Assembly: GCA_036897625.1 (NCBI GenBank)
Contig: JAYMTA010000516.1
Location: forward strand, 1-27,528
Direction: 5' to 3'
From: Pelargonium cotyledonis
Taxonomy: Eukaryota > Streptophyta > Magnoliopsida > Geraniales > Geraniaceae
DNA: 27,528 nucleotides
The notes beneath the pieces were generated by a model, which ran no database searches, was not told the DNA's origin, and saw only the letters and a program-made list of their open reading frames with translations. Position numbers and translations under genes: made by a program. The number at the start of each line of letters is the position of its first letter. Position 1 is the first letter of the stretch. This document shows, one piece after another, positions 1-19,491 of this stretch.

Positions 1-40
1 CTAACTGGAAACGAGAAAAGAGAAATTAAGCATTGATTAC

Positions 41-195
41 CAGAAGAAGTGAATCCTGCTCGGTGATCTCTGCTTCTTTCACCTTCTGTGCAACAACCTG
101 TGACAATCGAGCATGTAGTAAGAGAGATTGAAGAGAATCAAGCTAATGCGAACTGAAATGGAAGAGAATCAAGCTACATTATCCTTACTCACCAT
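41..195 (-). CDS. ASY1: Meiotic HORMA-domain axis protein ASY1/PAIR2, N-terminus only (partial)
   Basis: ASY1 (rice PAIR2, related to yeast Hop1) coats meiotic chromosome axes and promotes inter-homologue recombination and synapsis. Only the first 20 codons are visible. Coding exon 1 is just the ATG at 195-193, followed at once by a GTGAGT donor. Exon 2 is 97-41 (57 nt), bounded by a CACAG acceptor and a GTAATC donor. The joined reading is MVVAQKVKEAEITEQDSLLL, which matches the conserved start of plant ASY1, where the HORMA domain begins just after. The rest lies beyond the left edge, so intactness cannot be judged. A TATATAAA box on the minus strand at 306-299 sits about 105 nt upstream of the ATG. 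A GGCGGGA motif resembling an E2F site lies at 281-287. The identification rests on recalled family sequence and a short match, but the match is distinctive. Confidence 0.82.
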
Positions 196-298
196 TGTTG
201 CAGAAGTTTCCCGAGAAAATAAGATTTGGAGAGAAAGCTTTTTGGTATGAAATTTTTTAAATGGAGTAAACAATTGAAGTGGCGGGACGGGAGGCTTC

Positions 299-306
299 TT
301 TATATA
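299..306 (-). promoter_or_regulatory. TATA box of the ASY1 gene
   Basis: TATATAAA on the minus strand, about 105 nt upstream of the ASY1 ATG, would place transcription start about 70-80 nt upstream of it. Position and consensus fit; no other evidence. Confidence 0.5.
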
Positions 307-484
307 AGCATAGAGGAGTTTTTAACTGTGGTTGAGTTAAAGTTACCAAGGTTAAGCGAACAATTTATACTTACGTTTATGTGGTAATTTCTAACAAAGT
401 TAGGGTCAATGTCGGGATTATGACCAGAACTGAACTCAGGTCTTGAGTTCGAAACAAAGTGGAACCGTAAACATTGTTTTTCTT

Positions 485-588
485 TTGTCTAAACGATGAG
501 GTTCCTGAGCGGGCCCGTGCACTCGCGATTGGCACTTTTAACCAGTGCACTCGCGATTGGCACTTTTAAGCCGTTTTACCAATCGTAA
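485..588 (-). repeat. Truncated SINE-like fragment with an internal 28-bp duplication
   Basis: This segment resembles the 3' half of the SINE at 18953-19166. They share the order TCTAAAC, GAGCGGGC, CGCGATTG or CGCGGTTG, a CAC-TTTAA block and GTTTTA. The tRNA-like head with A and B boxes is missing, as in a 5'-truncated insertion. Inside it a 25-bp stretch beginning GTGCACTCGCGATTGG is repeated at 517 and 545 (period 28). Confidence 0.5.
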
Positions 589-644
589 ACATATTTCTAC
601 CGTAACTTAACATAAATAAATGGAAATACAATCACTTATCAAAG

Positions 645-907
645 CTTAAAAAAATTTGTGATTAGTCCTGTAAGATCTAGATTATCCTCAAAATATATAC
701 TTTTAAAATGTCATACTAAAAACCCAATTTATTGCATCTTTTTTTTAAGAAAAAACTTACACATACCTATTCTCTCTTCTCTTAAAAAAATTTGTGATTA
801 GTCCTGTAAGATCTAGATTATCCTCCAAATATATTTTTTTTAAATGTCATACTAAAAACCCAATTTATTGCATCATCTTTTTTTTAAGAAAAAATTTACA
901 CATACTC
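645..907. repeat. Two-copy direct tandem repeat, period 136 bp
   Basis: A unit starting CTTAAAAAAATTTGTGATTA at 645 recurs at 781 with only small differences, mainly in T-run length and a 3-bp indel. The unit continues through a shared 'attgcatc' and 'ttacacatac'. It lies between ASY1 and the first helicase gene and looks like a local duplication of non-coding DNA. Confidence 0.85.
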
Positions 908-1752
908 ATACTATAATTTTTTATCTAAACTTTACTCCCATAAACTTTAGTTTGCACATAGTTACAGAGTAGTAAATAGTTGCAAACTAAGTTCAGTATA
1001 AAGTAGTACATAAACTTTCTTTCTTTTGTTAAGACAAAAGGCTTTGTAATTTCAAATAGCAACCCAATATAGTCAATGACCAAGATAGGACTTTCTTTAT
1101 TTTTTTTATTGACACATTTTATTTCTCAAATGCCGCAAAGCAAAAACAGCCTAAAAACCAAATTGGATATCAATTTTACAAACTATTACAATCAACAAAT
1201 GACAATCAGGTGTTGGAGTATTTGACAATAAATAACTTAAATCACGTAAATATGAATATGTAGACAAAGAAATCGATAATTAAAGTACTCCAGTGAGTTC
1301 TAAACTGTTCAAGCCATAACATTATAAATTATCAAAGTGAACATAAACTAATTGCAAAATGTTGAACAAAAAGCCTCCTAGTAAAGAACCAGAAACTCTG
1401 CAAGAACTTGCTCCACACAGTGAAGACTCTCCAGTATCAATACTACTAAAAAAAGAGAATTCAGACTACTTTTAATGGAAATATCAAGCTGCCGAGAAAA
1501 GACCTAGAATGGATGACTGTTACACAATGCATAATCATAAAAGCAAAACCAAAATCACAGTTTTTGATTGCAAACATCTAACGTTAACGTTTGTTACTCG
1601 CCTCGCATATTCTCAACAATACCAAGTATATTAGGAACAAACCCAAATAATAAGTGCCTCTTTAACTGGTACAAAGTCAACAAATTGGAAGTGCAGGTCC
1701 ACATCTCAGGCTATTGCTTAATAATGTTACACAGGAAACATGACCAATAGAA

Positions 1753-6690
<4,938 letters not shown>

Positions 6691-6696
6691 TTGAGC

Positions 6697-6803
6697 CTAC
6701 AGGAAGAAGATCGGTTTCTAGGGTTAGGGTTTTGCGAATCCAGATTTGCGCGGTTCATAGTAAATGAGCCAACTTTGGTGGAGCAGAACGGATCGTAACA
6801 CAC
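6697..6803 (-). other. 5'UTR intron of helicase copy A, with telo-box
   Basis: The donor is CAAAG|GTGTGT at 6804/6803 and the acceptor is CCTGTAG|GCTC ending at 6697, six bases before the ATG at 6690. The intron is 107 nt and carries a minus-strand AAAACCCTAA telo-box at 6733-6724. Copy B has the same arrangement (13904-14004). Telo-boxes near the 5' end are common in plant genes of the growth and translation machinery. Confidence 0.75.
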
Positions 6804-6804
6804 C

Positions 6805-7000
6805 TTTGAACTCGGAAAAGAGAGATAGAGAGAGTGACTGTGTGTGATTTCTGTAAAATTAAAAAAATTGGAAAAAAAAAAATTTGTAGAGAGAGAGTGA
6901 GAGGAGAGAGATAAACCCTAAATCTAGAGTTTTGGGAGAGAAGAAGGAGAAGCAGAGAGAGAGGAGTGTCGGTCTGTGGGAGGAGATATTAATATGAGAA
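6805..7000 (-). promoter_or_regulatory. Leader and core promoter region of helicase copy A
   Basis: The minus strand here is rich in CTCTCT pyrimidine patches, typical of plant core promoters and leaders. A telomere-like AAACCCTAA lies at 6913-6921 (plus-strand sense). No clear TATA box was seen. The transcription start is not fixed. Confidence 0.45.
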
Positions 7001-8415
7001 TTCGGATGAATTTACGTAATTGCCCTTTCGCCCCTAATGGCGACAAAATAATATCTCATTGCCTTTTTTATTTTAAGAAACAAAAATATCTCAAAAGAGA
7101 TTGGATGGTCCAATTGAAAAATTTGTGCAACTTTATAAAATAACCCACAGATTTAGAAAATAAATTGAAATAAATTGAAATGTTGATTTGGACCTATCAA
7201 ATTTGAGTCTCTCAGTTTACAATTTTTGTTTTGTAAAAGCAAATTTTAAGAATAATTTTTTTATGGCACTATTTAAAATTTTGTGGTCAGAATGTATAAT
7301 TTTTTTTATAAAACAAAAATAAATATAAAGTATTTTTAAAAATATAAAGTTTCCTAGCAAAATAAGAAAAATTTGGGGATATGTGTGACTTATGTCAATA
7401 ACAAATTTGAGGGATATATATGAGGCTGGAACCTGAGATTTTTAGAGGAGCAAACAATACATTAAGTCAATTGCTCCGACGATAGTTAGATCAAGGGATA
7501 ATAATATTAGAATTATAGGTATGAGTAACTTTTTGTTACATGCATATATCTCATATGGTTCATATCAACGACAACTTGGTCAACGTAACACTATACTATC
7601 TTAAATTGGACACATGTGGTCGACGTAACACTATACTGTCTTAAATTGGACACATAATCGAGTCTCGGTCGTTACGCTCGCTAAACAAAACACCATTATA
7701 CCGAACTTATGATATTGTAGGATGATTTTGTGTGTTTTCTAAGATGGGAGTTTTCTTTTGCAATTTGTTAAAACAAGTATACTTGTAGGTTTATTTGCAG
7801 CAGTGTAAAGTTCGGTATAACTTGGTGCATTCACAAAAAATACTCTTAACATAATCTCAACGAAAAAAACCCGTAAACGGTTACAAGGTAAAATAAAAAC
7901 CTAAAAATGTATACAAGAGCATATGATACATGTTTTTACGGTAACATTTAACATGATATCAACTCATCAACTAATTTTTATCCCCTACGATGTAGGATCA
8001 AACTCTATAAATACTAAATATGTTCATAAAAAAGAAAACTAAAACTAACACAAACAAGGTCGATGAATCCACCATTGCATAACTAGACGCAATCAAGGTC
8101 AGTAGATTCCATCCATTGTAGGTAGATGGCCACGGCGCCAATAAGCATTCAACTTCTTCTAAGGCGATGCAATGTTTATGCGTAGTACGCGACACTGATA
8201 AAATACAGTGATCATAATACAAAATATGTTTGAGAGGTAATAAAACAGTCGAACATAGCCGGACAAAACTACTTCACGTTTGCTACCCGAAATATTCTTA
8301 AGAATATTATGTATCACAAACAAAATAACCGGTTAAGCGAAAGAAAAAAGAGTTTGTCCCAGTTTTGCCTGGCATCATTCACTAAACAATGTTACATGGA
8401 AGCTTTCCGCTCTCT
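7001..8415. other. Intergenic DNA between the two helicase genes
   Basis: AT-rich DNA holding the distal promoter of copy A and the 3'UTR and terminator of copy B. I see no supportable gene. The only distinct structure is the 40-bp two-copy repeat at 7577-7656. Confidence 0.6.
7577..7656. repeat. Two-copy direct tandem repeat, period 40 bp
   Basis: TGGTCAACGTAACACTATAC followed by TATCTTAAATTGGACACATG is repeated directly after itself with two substitutions and then a diverged end. Confidence 0.85.
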
Positions 8416-13897
<5,482 letters not shown>

Positions 13898-13903
13898 TTA
13901 AGC

Positions 13904-14004
13904 CTACATGAAGATGATTGGTTTCTCGAGTTAGGGTTTTGCGATTCCCGATTCGTACTGTTCATTGAAATTGAGCTAAATTTCGCGAAAGCTTACACAC
14001 ACAC
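13904..14004 (-). other. 5'UTR intron of helicase copy B, with telo-box
   Basis: The donor is TCTAAG|GTGTGT at 14005/14004 and the acceptor is CATGTAG|GCTT ending at 13904, six bases before the ATG at 13897. It carries a minus-strand AAAACCCTAA at 13940-13931. Position, length (101 nt) and telo-box match copy A. Confidence 0.75.
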
Positions 14005-14195
14005 CTTAGAACTCAGAGAGAGCTAGAGAGAGATCGAATTTTCTGTAAAATTAAAAACAATAAAGAGGAAAAAAAATGTACTGTGAAGAGAAATGGAGAG
14101 AGAGATAGGATCTAGGGTTTGGAACCAGAGAGATAGAGAGACAAGAGGATCGTAGTGATGAGTTCGAGGAATGAACCGTGGAAGATTAAAAGGAA

Positions 14196-14590
14196 TGGAC
14201 CAAATTGCCCTTGTACTTTCATTATGGACAGCGAACTATCCCGATCGTGCCATTTTGGTCCTAAACTATCAAGCGTGTTATATCAGTCCAAAAGATAGGC
14301 GAAAGAACCGTTATAATTCAAATGTTTCCAAAAATCTAGCCCATCAAGACATTTCGTCAAAATCATCGACAGAATCGCTAATTTTTCATTAAAAAGGCAT
14401 TTTTAAACAAAAATTCTATGTCAACAAGACTTGACGGATTCCGTCAAAATGTCCTGAAGGGCCTCGGTTTTTTGAAACGTTTGGACTATAACGGCTTTTT
14501 CACTTATCTTTTAGAATAAAATGATGCGTTCGATAGTTTAAGAACCAAAGTGGCACGAACTGAATAATTCATAGATCATTTTGACCTTTT
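14196..14590. mobile_element. Foldback MITE with long imperfect inverted arms, beside helicase copy B promoter
   Basis: The left arm includes CGTGCCATTTTGGTCCTAAA, then CTATC, CCAAAAGATAGGCGAAAGAA, CCGTTATA. The reverse complement of the right arm (about 14465-14590) gives CGTGCCACTTTGGTTCTTAA, then ACTATC, CTAAAAGATAAGTGAAAAAG, CCGTTATA. The arms pair over at least 120 nt at roughly 75%. Pairing resumes in the centre around 'tcaagacatttcgtcaaaat' (14346) and 'attttgacggaatcc' (reverse complement, 14430). There is no transposase. The long arms suggest a Mutator-like or foldback MITE; the family is not certain. Confidence 0.65.
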
Positions 14591-15108
14591 TTTCTTTTGG
14601 AAAAGTAAAACGTTTCATTTTATCCCGCAATTATTCATTTTGTTACTAATTGGGAACACAACTTGATTTTTGAACATGTACCGATGTTACCAAATTTATA
14701 TCAAATTAAATTGATGGGTCAATCTTTTTAAATTTTTTGTTGACGTTTTGCTTAAATTAGTTGAATTTAGCGACGGAACTAATTCATAACGAAAATGTAT
14801 AATTGACAAACACAGTCCTCACTTTGTTTTTTCTAATGTAGTATTTTAATTATACAATTTTAATTCAAAATGGTCTAATTCATGAATTCTTCGCGGATTA
14901 AACCAATTCGAAACAAGCTAACATAGTAAGGGAACTAAATTTTGAAACACAAAATAAATCGGCACAATTCATAACAAAATAAATAGTCGAGGGATCAAAG
15001 TAATAAACACAATACATATAAATGGGGTCTATAAGTAGTGAACACAACAAACCCAGAACCGTACATTAACATAAACTTGAATCTACCAAACCCAACTCCA
15101 TACATTGT
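14591..15108. other. Intergenic DNA between helicase copy B and ATS3-like gene
   Basis: AT-rich sequence with no supportable gene. It should hold the 3'UTR of the ATS3-like gene near 14950-15108 and distal upstream DNA of helicase copy B. Confidence 0.5.
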
Positions 15109-16144
15109 TCATGCAGAGGAAGAGGAAGCTCCATTGCAGAGATTAAATCCATACCAAATGCCCCTCGGAACGAAAGTGTTGTAATAAAAGGAAACAGACT
15201 TCGTGTAAGACCCGAACACAGTTACTGTCCCGGGTTTCCATCCATCATAGCCGTTCCTGTACAGGTATAGGTAGCAAACCTGGTAAGCGCATGGTCCTGA
15301 TATCGTGAATGTGTCCAAAGAACACCTCTGAAATGTTCCTGAACTCGGATCATCTAGCCTTGGTACATACACCTGATCAATACCCAGATTCACAATTTAT
15401 CATTTAATATAAGAGAGTTCCCATTTTTGTACATAATATTAATAACTATATTCCTAATTCTTTGGTAAGTGAAATTTTTACCTGATTTCCGTAAGCATCC
15501 CCGAAAGAGAGACTGATCCGGTCATGCGTGTAAGGAGGAGAAGAGCATGCTGTTGTTATCTGTACTGTGTAAGAACAGCTTCCCATGCTCTAAACAAGAA
15601 AATTTTCTATATTAGTTAACATTTTCTAGAAAATAATAATTAGAGTTGGCAATTTGAGACATGATATGTAACACAACACAACCACGATGTGATTTAAGTG
15701 CGTTTGGGTTCGTGTTGACGTTTAAGCAAATAATGTTCAAATAGCGGAAAAAGAGAATGTGAGCAACATCAGCTGCAATTCACCTTATCTCTCGTTTAAG
15801 GCAAAGCTGACACTATCATGACACTCCAACACAATTACCAAGCGTGTAGTGTGTGTGTGTTGATTCATATAGCACATAACCTCTAACACGACATGTTCAC
15901 AGATCCAATAATAATATGCAACTTGCATGAATTTTTTTTATCGAACACATATCTGACTTCCTGTCCTTTATGAAGAACTGTTTTTATGAAACGAAAGCAA
16001 CATGATTATGGGATGTTTTCATACCTGGGTATGGTTGACCTTGAGAAATCTTGGAGGTTCAGACTTCCGAGAAACGGTTGATCCACCATGTGAGGAGACG
16101 AAGATGCAGGCAAAGCAGAGGAGGAAAGTGACTTTTCGGATCAT
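15109..16144 (-). CDS. ATS3: Secreted PLAT/LH2-domain protein, embryo-specific protein ATS3-like
   Basis: The three exons are 16144-16025 (40 codons), 15589-15482 (36 codons) and 15372-15109 (87 codons plus TGA), giving 163 aa with all introns at codon boundaries and GT-AG. Residues 1 to about 21 (MIRKVTFLLCFACIFVSSHG) form a signal peptide with a hydrophobic core. The rest is a single PLAT/LH2 beta-sandwich of the plant ATS3 type: CSYTVQITTAC, then DRISLSFGDAYGNQ, then LDDPSSGTFQRCSLDTF, with GYDGWKPGTVTVFG near the end. Several cysteines suit a secreted, disulphide-bonded fold. ATS3 was described as an embryo- or seed-expressed protein; its biochemical role is not established, and PLAT domains generally mediate lipid or protein contact. 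The TATATATA element at 16188-16195 lies just upstream, so the leader is short. Which ATS3 paralogue it is cannot be told. Confidence 0.88.
15641..15915. repeat. Repeat-derived sequence in intron 1 of the ATS3-like gene
   Basis: Starts TAGAGTTGGCAATTTGAGAC and contains GGGTTCGTGTTGACG, wording common to a dispersed plant repeat class and similar in its first bases to the MITE at 8664. No clear matching end or target duplication was found, so the borders are approximate. Confidence 0.35.
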
Positions 16145-16186
16145 TCTTCAATACCATTCAACCTGATTCTTTGTAAAGTGTGTGTG

Positions 16187-16195
16187 TATATATAT
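16187..16195 (-). promoter_or_regulatory. TATA box of the ATS3-like gene
   Basis: An alternating TA tract (TATATATA) on the minus strand, about 45-50 nt upstream of the ATG. It would place transcription start only about 15-20 nt before the start codon. Confidence 0.55.
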
Positions 16196-16199
16196 GTAT

Positions 16200-16957
16200 C
16201 ATATAGACATCTTTCCAAGAAAGAAGTACAAATCAGTCTTCAGGATTTTCATCCGGCAGACCACGACATTATTATTTACGACACTAGTATCACGATACAC
16301 ATTCGTAAAAGTATCCAACTAGACTACTTTAATTATGAGAAAATAAATAAAAATATAATACAGAATTTTCACCACAAGGAATGAGAGGTCTTGAGAATTT
16401 TTCCGACTCTTGCCAGACATTGCTAATGGGTATGAAGATACTTTTAGTCTACAACATGTCAATATCCAATAGCTCTCAAACAAGTGTGCATTTTAAAACA
16501 AAATACAGATGGGGCTCACAACAATCCTCAGGAAATTTCCAGCAACCAGTCATTTTATGAAGCTTAAACTACAACGTAGCAATCATCCTCCAAAATCCCG
16601 GATGTAAACGAGAATAAAGATAAATGCAAATTCAGTCCTCCTGATAATAGAAAGATCAAGTTAAAACCTCCAAACACTAAGAAAAAGTGAGAAACTCTTA
16701 CCCCCGAGAATTGCAAATATTGCTCAATGTGTGTATTTCAATTCAAACCCTACATAGAATGATGTTTTGGGGAGGCTAGCAAATTGGAACATTCATTTTA
16801 TGTAGATGAAACTTACAAATCAAATTATAGCAGGTAGTACGTTGCAAGCAATTAAGTAGCCAAACCCGGGAACACTTACAATTGATAACGAACAATCAAC
16901 ATCGGTATAAGCAACTAACTAGTCTAGCATATATGATTCAATGATTCGATACACCTG
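16200..16957. other. Intergenic DNA between ATS3-like gene and RPC6
   Basis: Holds upstream DNA of the ATS3-like gene and the presumed 3'UTR of RPC6. No repeats or further coding sequence were supportable. Confidence 0.5.
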
Positions 16958-17644
16958 CTAAAACGTCAACCATTTAGTAAAGTATTCGCATGTAAGCGGG
17001 GAAATTATGCCATCGGGAGTACACACACTTATACGGGGACAAACACCGCAAGGAATTGAAGCCATGGCTCCGCCTAATACTCCATCTTTCTTACTTTTGC
17101 ATCTGTAACAAACTCTTCCAGCTAGAACGGAAGCGAACTCCCCAACACCAGTACTCTTTACCTCCATGACCTCATTGTCCAAAACCAAAGCCTTCACAAG
17201 CTCCTCAACTTGCTCTAGGCTGTATTCTTCATGTACTGCTCCCGATCTTCTCATAGCATCAGAAATCATCTCCACTGTAGCAACCTTCATCTTATTTATG
17301 AAGCTGCGGCATATATTTTTAAGAACATCTATAAATTCCTTATCAAGACTGCCCTCGTGATACCACACACCACCAGTTATCTCCTTTGAGGGTTCAAACT
17401 CCGCTGCTATATAATGTTTTTTTCCTTTGTGATGGACATTCACTACCTCCTTTATCATGTTCTTCTCTTGAAGCTTCTTGAGGGCATTATCAACCATTTT
17501 GGTGGGGATATTCGATCGTTCTTTCAACTGCTTTATCCAGATTCCCATGTCTTTACAGTTCTTGATCATATCCAACAGTGTCTTCTCGTGTTCAGTTAGG
17601 AACCCCTGTGGAACACCCGTGTCTGGACGCTTCCGCTTACTCAT
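16958..17644 (-). CDS. RPC6: DNA-directed RNA polymerase III subunit RPC6 (RPC34/RPC39 family)
   Basis: RPC6 belongs to the RPC3-RPC6-RPC7 subcomplex of Pol III, which contacts TFIIIB and helps open promoters of tRNA and 5S rRNA genes. The single coding exon gives 228 aa. Two winged-helix regions are expected at about 15-75 (LTEHEKTLLDMIKNCKDMGI, then WIKQLKERSNIP) and 90-160 (GGVWYHEGSLDKEFIDVLKN onward). The C-terminal cysteines 199, 202, 208 and 219 (CGVCPRISVC to TCEYFTKWL) keep the 3-6-11 spacing of the [4Fe-4S] site known in human RPC39. An extra CYRC pair at 179/182 lies upstream. The frame is open back to an ATG at 17734, but the start at 17644 (MSKRKRP) is preferred: an ATAG acceptor sits two bases before it, and the extra residues look like intron translation. 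At 228 aa it is shorter than the animal protein, which I recall as over 300 aa. The gene looks intact. Confidence 0.9.
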   Translation of the reverse strand: MSKRKRPDTGVPQGFLTEHEKTLLDMIKNCKDMGIWIKQLKERSNIPTKMVDNALKKLQEKNMIKEVVNVHHKGKKHYIAAEFEPSKEITGGVWYHEGSLDKEFIDVLKNICRSFINKMKVATVEMISDAMRRSGAVHEEYSLEQVEELVKALVLDNEVMEVKSTGVGEFASVLAGRVCYRCKSKKDGVLGGAMASIPCGVCPRISVCTPDGIISPLTCEYFTKWLTF

Positions 17645-17646
17645 AT

Positions 17647-18269
17647 CTATACATAAAGCACCAACAGAAATGACTGAATAAGCTAAACTTCGACCTAGAC
17701 TTCTTTCATAAGCAAGCATTCGTGAAAATAGCATATCAAATGTTGCTAATTACATGCCCACGGACAAAATTTTACCAACAAATAATGAACAAACTATACA
17801 TGAACACATTAATAGTTACCGTCGCAATCCGGAACGAAACACCAGTTGCTCTAAAATTTCATTCCACATGTTATACTACTAAACACGATGAAATAAAGGT
17901 TTTTCAATCCAAATTAATGTTCCTAAGAAGTCTACTCCACCGTTCTGCAATGATGAAATATGATATTGCCACATTACAAAATTATTTTCAAAAAAATTAA
18001 AAATCAGATCCTTGGAATTCAACAAAAAAAAAAAAGTTCAGATACAAATCCACAATTCAACGATTTTAAACAACATTATAATTGCAATAATTGCTTCTTC
18101 TTGTTGAATGATAAGAGTGAATGTGAATCAACTCCATACACAACTTAAAAAATATCAATTCACATGCAAATAAACTCGGAGAAATCGTCACAATTCTACA
18201 AACAAATTGTGACGATTTCTCCAAGATTTTTCAACACATAAGGTACAAAATAGCACAAACAGAACATAC
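17647..18269 (-). other. Predicted 5'UTR intron of RPC6
   Basis: The donor CCG|GTATGT at 18270/18269 and the acceptor TTTATGTATAG ending at 17647 fit a 623-nt leader intron that stops two bases before the ATG. The leader exon upstream (about 18270-18420) is GC-richer and carries a telo-box-like 'tagggttt'. It is inferred from splice-site consensus only. Confidence 0.55.
18178..18222. repeat. Perfect 18-bp inverted repeat with 9-nt loop
   Basis: GGAGAAATCGTCACAATT at 18178-18195 is the exact reverse complement of AATTGTGACGATTTCTCC at 18205-18222. It lies in the predicted RPC6 leader intron about 45 bp from its 5' splice site. No T-run follows on the sense strand, so it is not an obvious Pol III or bacterial-type terminator. 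Confidence 0.9.
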
Positions 18270-18622
18270 CGGCTCAGGCTACGAATCCGGTACCGATAAT
18301 CGGATTTCGGCTCCGGTGGGCGATGGTGACGGCAAATGAGGAGGTGAACGCTGCTGTGTGTGGAAGTGAGAGCAGTTGCAGAGAAAAAGGAAGAAGAAAC
18401 GTGGGTAGGGTTTCTGTATTGTTAGGGGTGTTTTCGGTATTTCAGGTCTACGATTTGAAATGGGCTTGGGCTTTTTTCAGCAAAGGTGTTTTTTCTTTTT
18501 TAATCGCTGAAACTAACTCAAGACCTCAAAGAAAATCCGAAACGCTTAAAACGCTTGACCCACTATGCTTTGGTCGGCTAAGGTGTTGGATCCTATTAGA
18601 AAAAAATGAGATGGTTACGATG

Positions 18623-18820
18623 TAAGTGACATTCAAAATTCAATCCGACTTAAACCCGATATGACCAATTTTTGTGTCAATTCGTATCGGATAAATCCAC
18701 ATATTTTAAACTAAAATTTGTGAACCAATTTGTTATGATTTGAGCGAATCCACCCCTTTCGGATCAAAATCGGATTAATATTAAGCAATTTAAACCCGAA
18801 TTGACACCTCTTGCAAGTAG
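18623..18820. repeat. Dispersed-repeat-like sequence upstream of RPC6
   Basis: In reverse complement it opens GAGGTGTCAATTCGGGTTT and contains repeated 'ggattgaatt', 'cgggttt' and 'cgaattgacac' phrases, as in a common plant non-autonomous repeat class. The far end and target duplication are not resolved. Confidence 0.35.
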
Positions 18821-18952
18821 TCTAACTTTCATGAGTTCAATTCAACCATTTAGACAACTTTTCAAATGATCATGAAAATTGAACTAGAGTAGGAAAAAAA
18901 ATGCAAATGACCGTTTCAAGCCAATTTGCTTCAACTAATGAACTATTTTTTT

Positions 18953-19166
18953 GGGTCTAAACCACGAGATTTTTGAGCGGGCTCGCAAATTCGCGGTTGA
19001 CACATTTAAGTTGTTTTATCACACCTTGACTAATCCTCTTTCGATTGTAAGGCTTCAGTTAAAACTCGTCTCTCTCCCAATGAGTGTGTTAAACAGGAAT
19101 CGAACGCAAACGCTCTTCTCACTCACGCAACTTGTGATGCCAATTGCGCCACTACCCTTGGTTGAA
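18953..19166 (-). mobile_element. tRNA-derived SINE with target-site duplications
   Basis: On the minus strand the 5' end (from 19166) reads CCAAGGGTAGTGGCGCAATT followed by GGCATC. This has a Pol III A box (TGGCGCAATTGG, 19151-19140) and a B box (CGTTCGATTCC, 19106-19096), followed by a tRNA-unrelated body and a short A-run. The plus-strand sequence GAACTATTTTTT flanks both ends (18940-18951 and 19167-19178), a 12-bp target duplication. The insertion lies between RPC6 and the 3' end of LOLITA. The SINE family was not identified. Confidence 0.8.
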
Positions 19167-19178
19167 GAACTATTTTTT

Positions 19179-19491
19179 ATGCATAAGTAATTGACACCAC
19201 AATTATAAGGACCTAAATTAACCATCAAACAATTATATCTCCCAAGCTATACAGAATTACAGAGACAATCTAATGCTCACATTCAGTTTCAGACACCAAT
19301 GATTTCAACACTCCAACAATAGTATTATCATTACATCTTCTGGATCTACAAGAATTGACCTAACAGACAACAAATTTGTCTAAAGGTTCGTGTTTAGGTA
19401 TCGTAAAACAGTCTGAAAGATCATGGAAAAGTTTGTAATTTGATGGTCGAACAGACATTGCACGAGTATAGAAGTGACCGGAGCTTCCATT
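19179..19491. other. 3' flank of LOLITA
   Basis: Presumed 3'UTR and terminator of LOLITA up to the SINE. No other coding or repeat signal seen. Confidence 0.5.

Larger units (their letters stand above)
196..1752. other. ASY1 upstream region and helicase copy A 3' flank
   Basis: No supportable coding sequence beyond the two neighbouring genes. It holds the ASY1 promoter and leader (about 196-450), the truncated SINE-like piece, the 136-bp duplication, and AT-rich sequence that should include the 3'UTR and poly(A) site of helicase copy A upstream of 1753. The poly(A) site could not be fixed. Confidence 0.6.

Noticed and set aside
7998-8222. 74-aa minus-strand frame in the helicase intergenic region
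   Set aside because: No recognisable motif, no splice or promoter context, ends in low-complexity sequence.
17645-17734. Upstream in-frame ATG extending RPC6 by 30 residues
   Set aside because: An ATAG acceptor sits two bases before the ATG at 17644, and the extra residues read like translated intron, so the MSKRKRP start was chosen.
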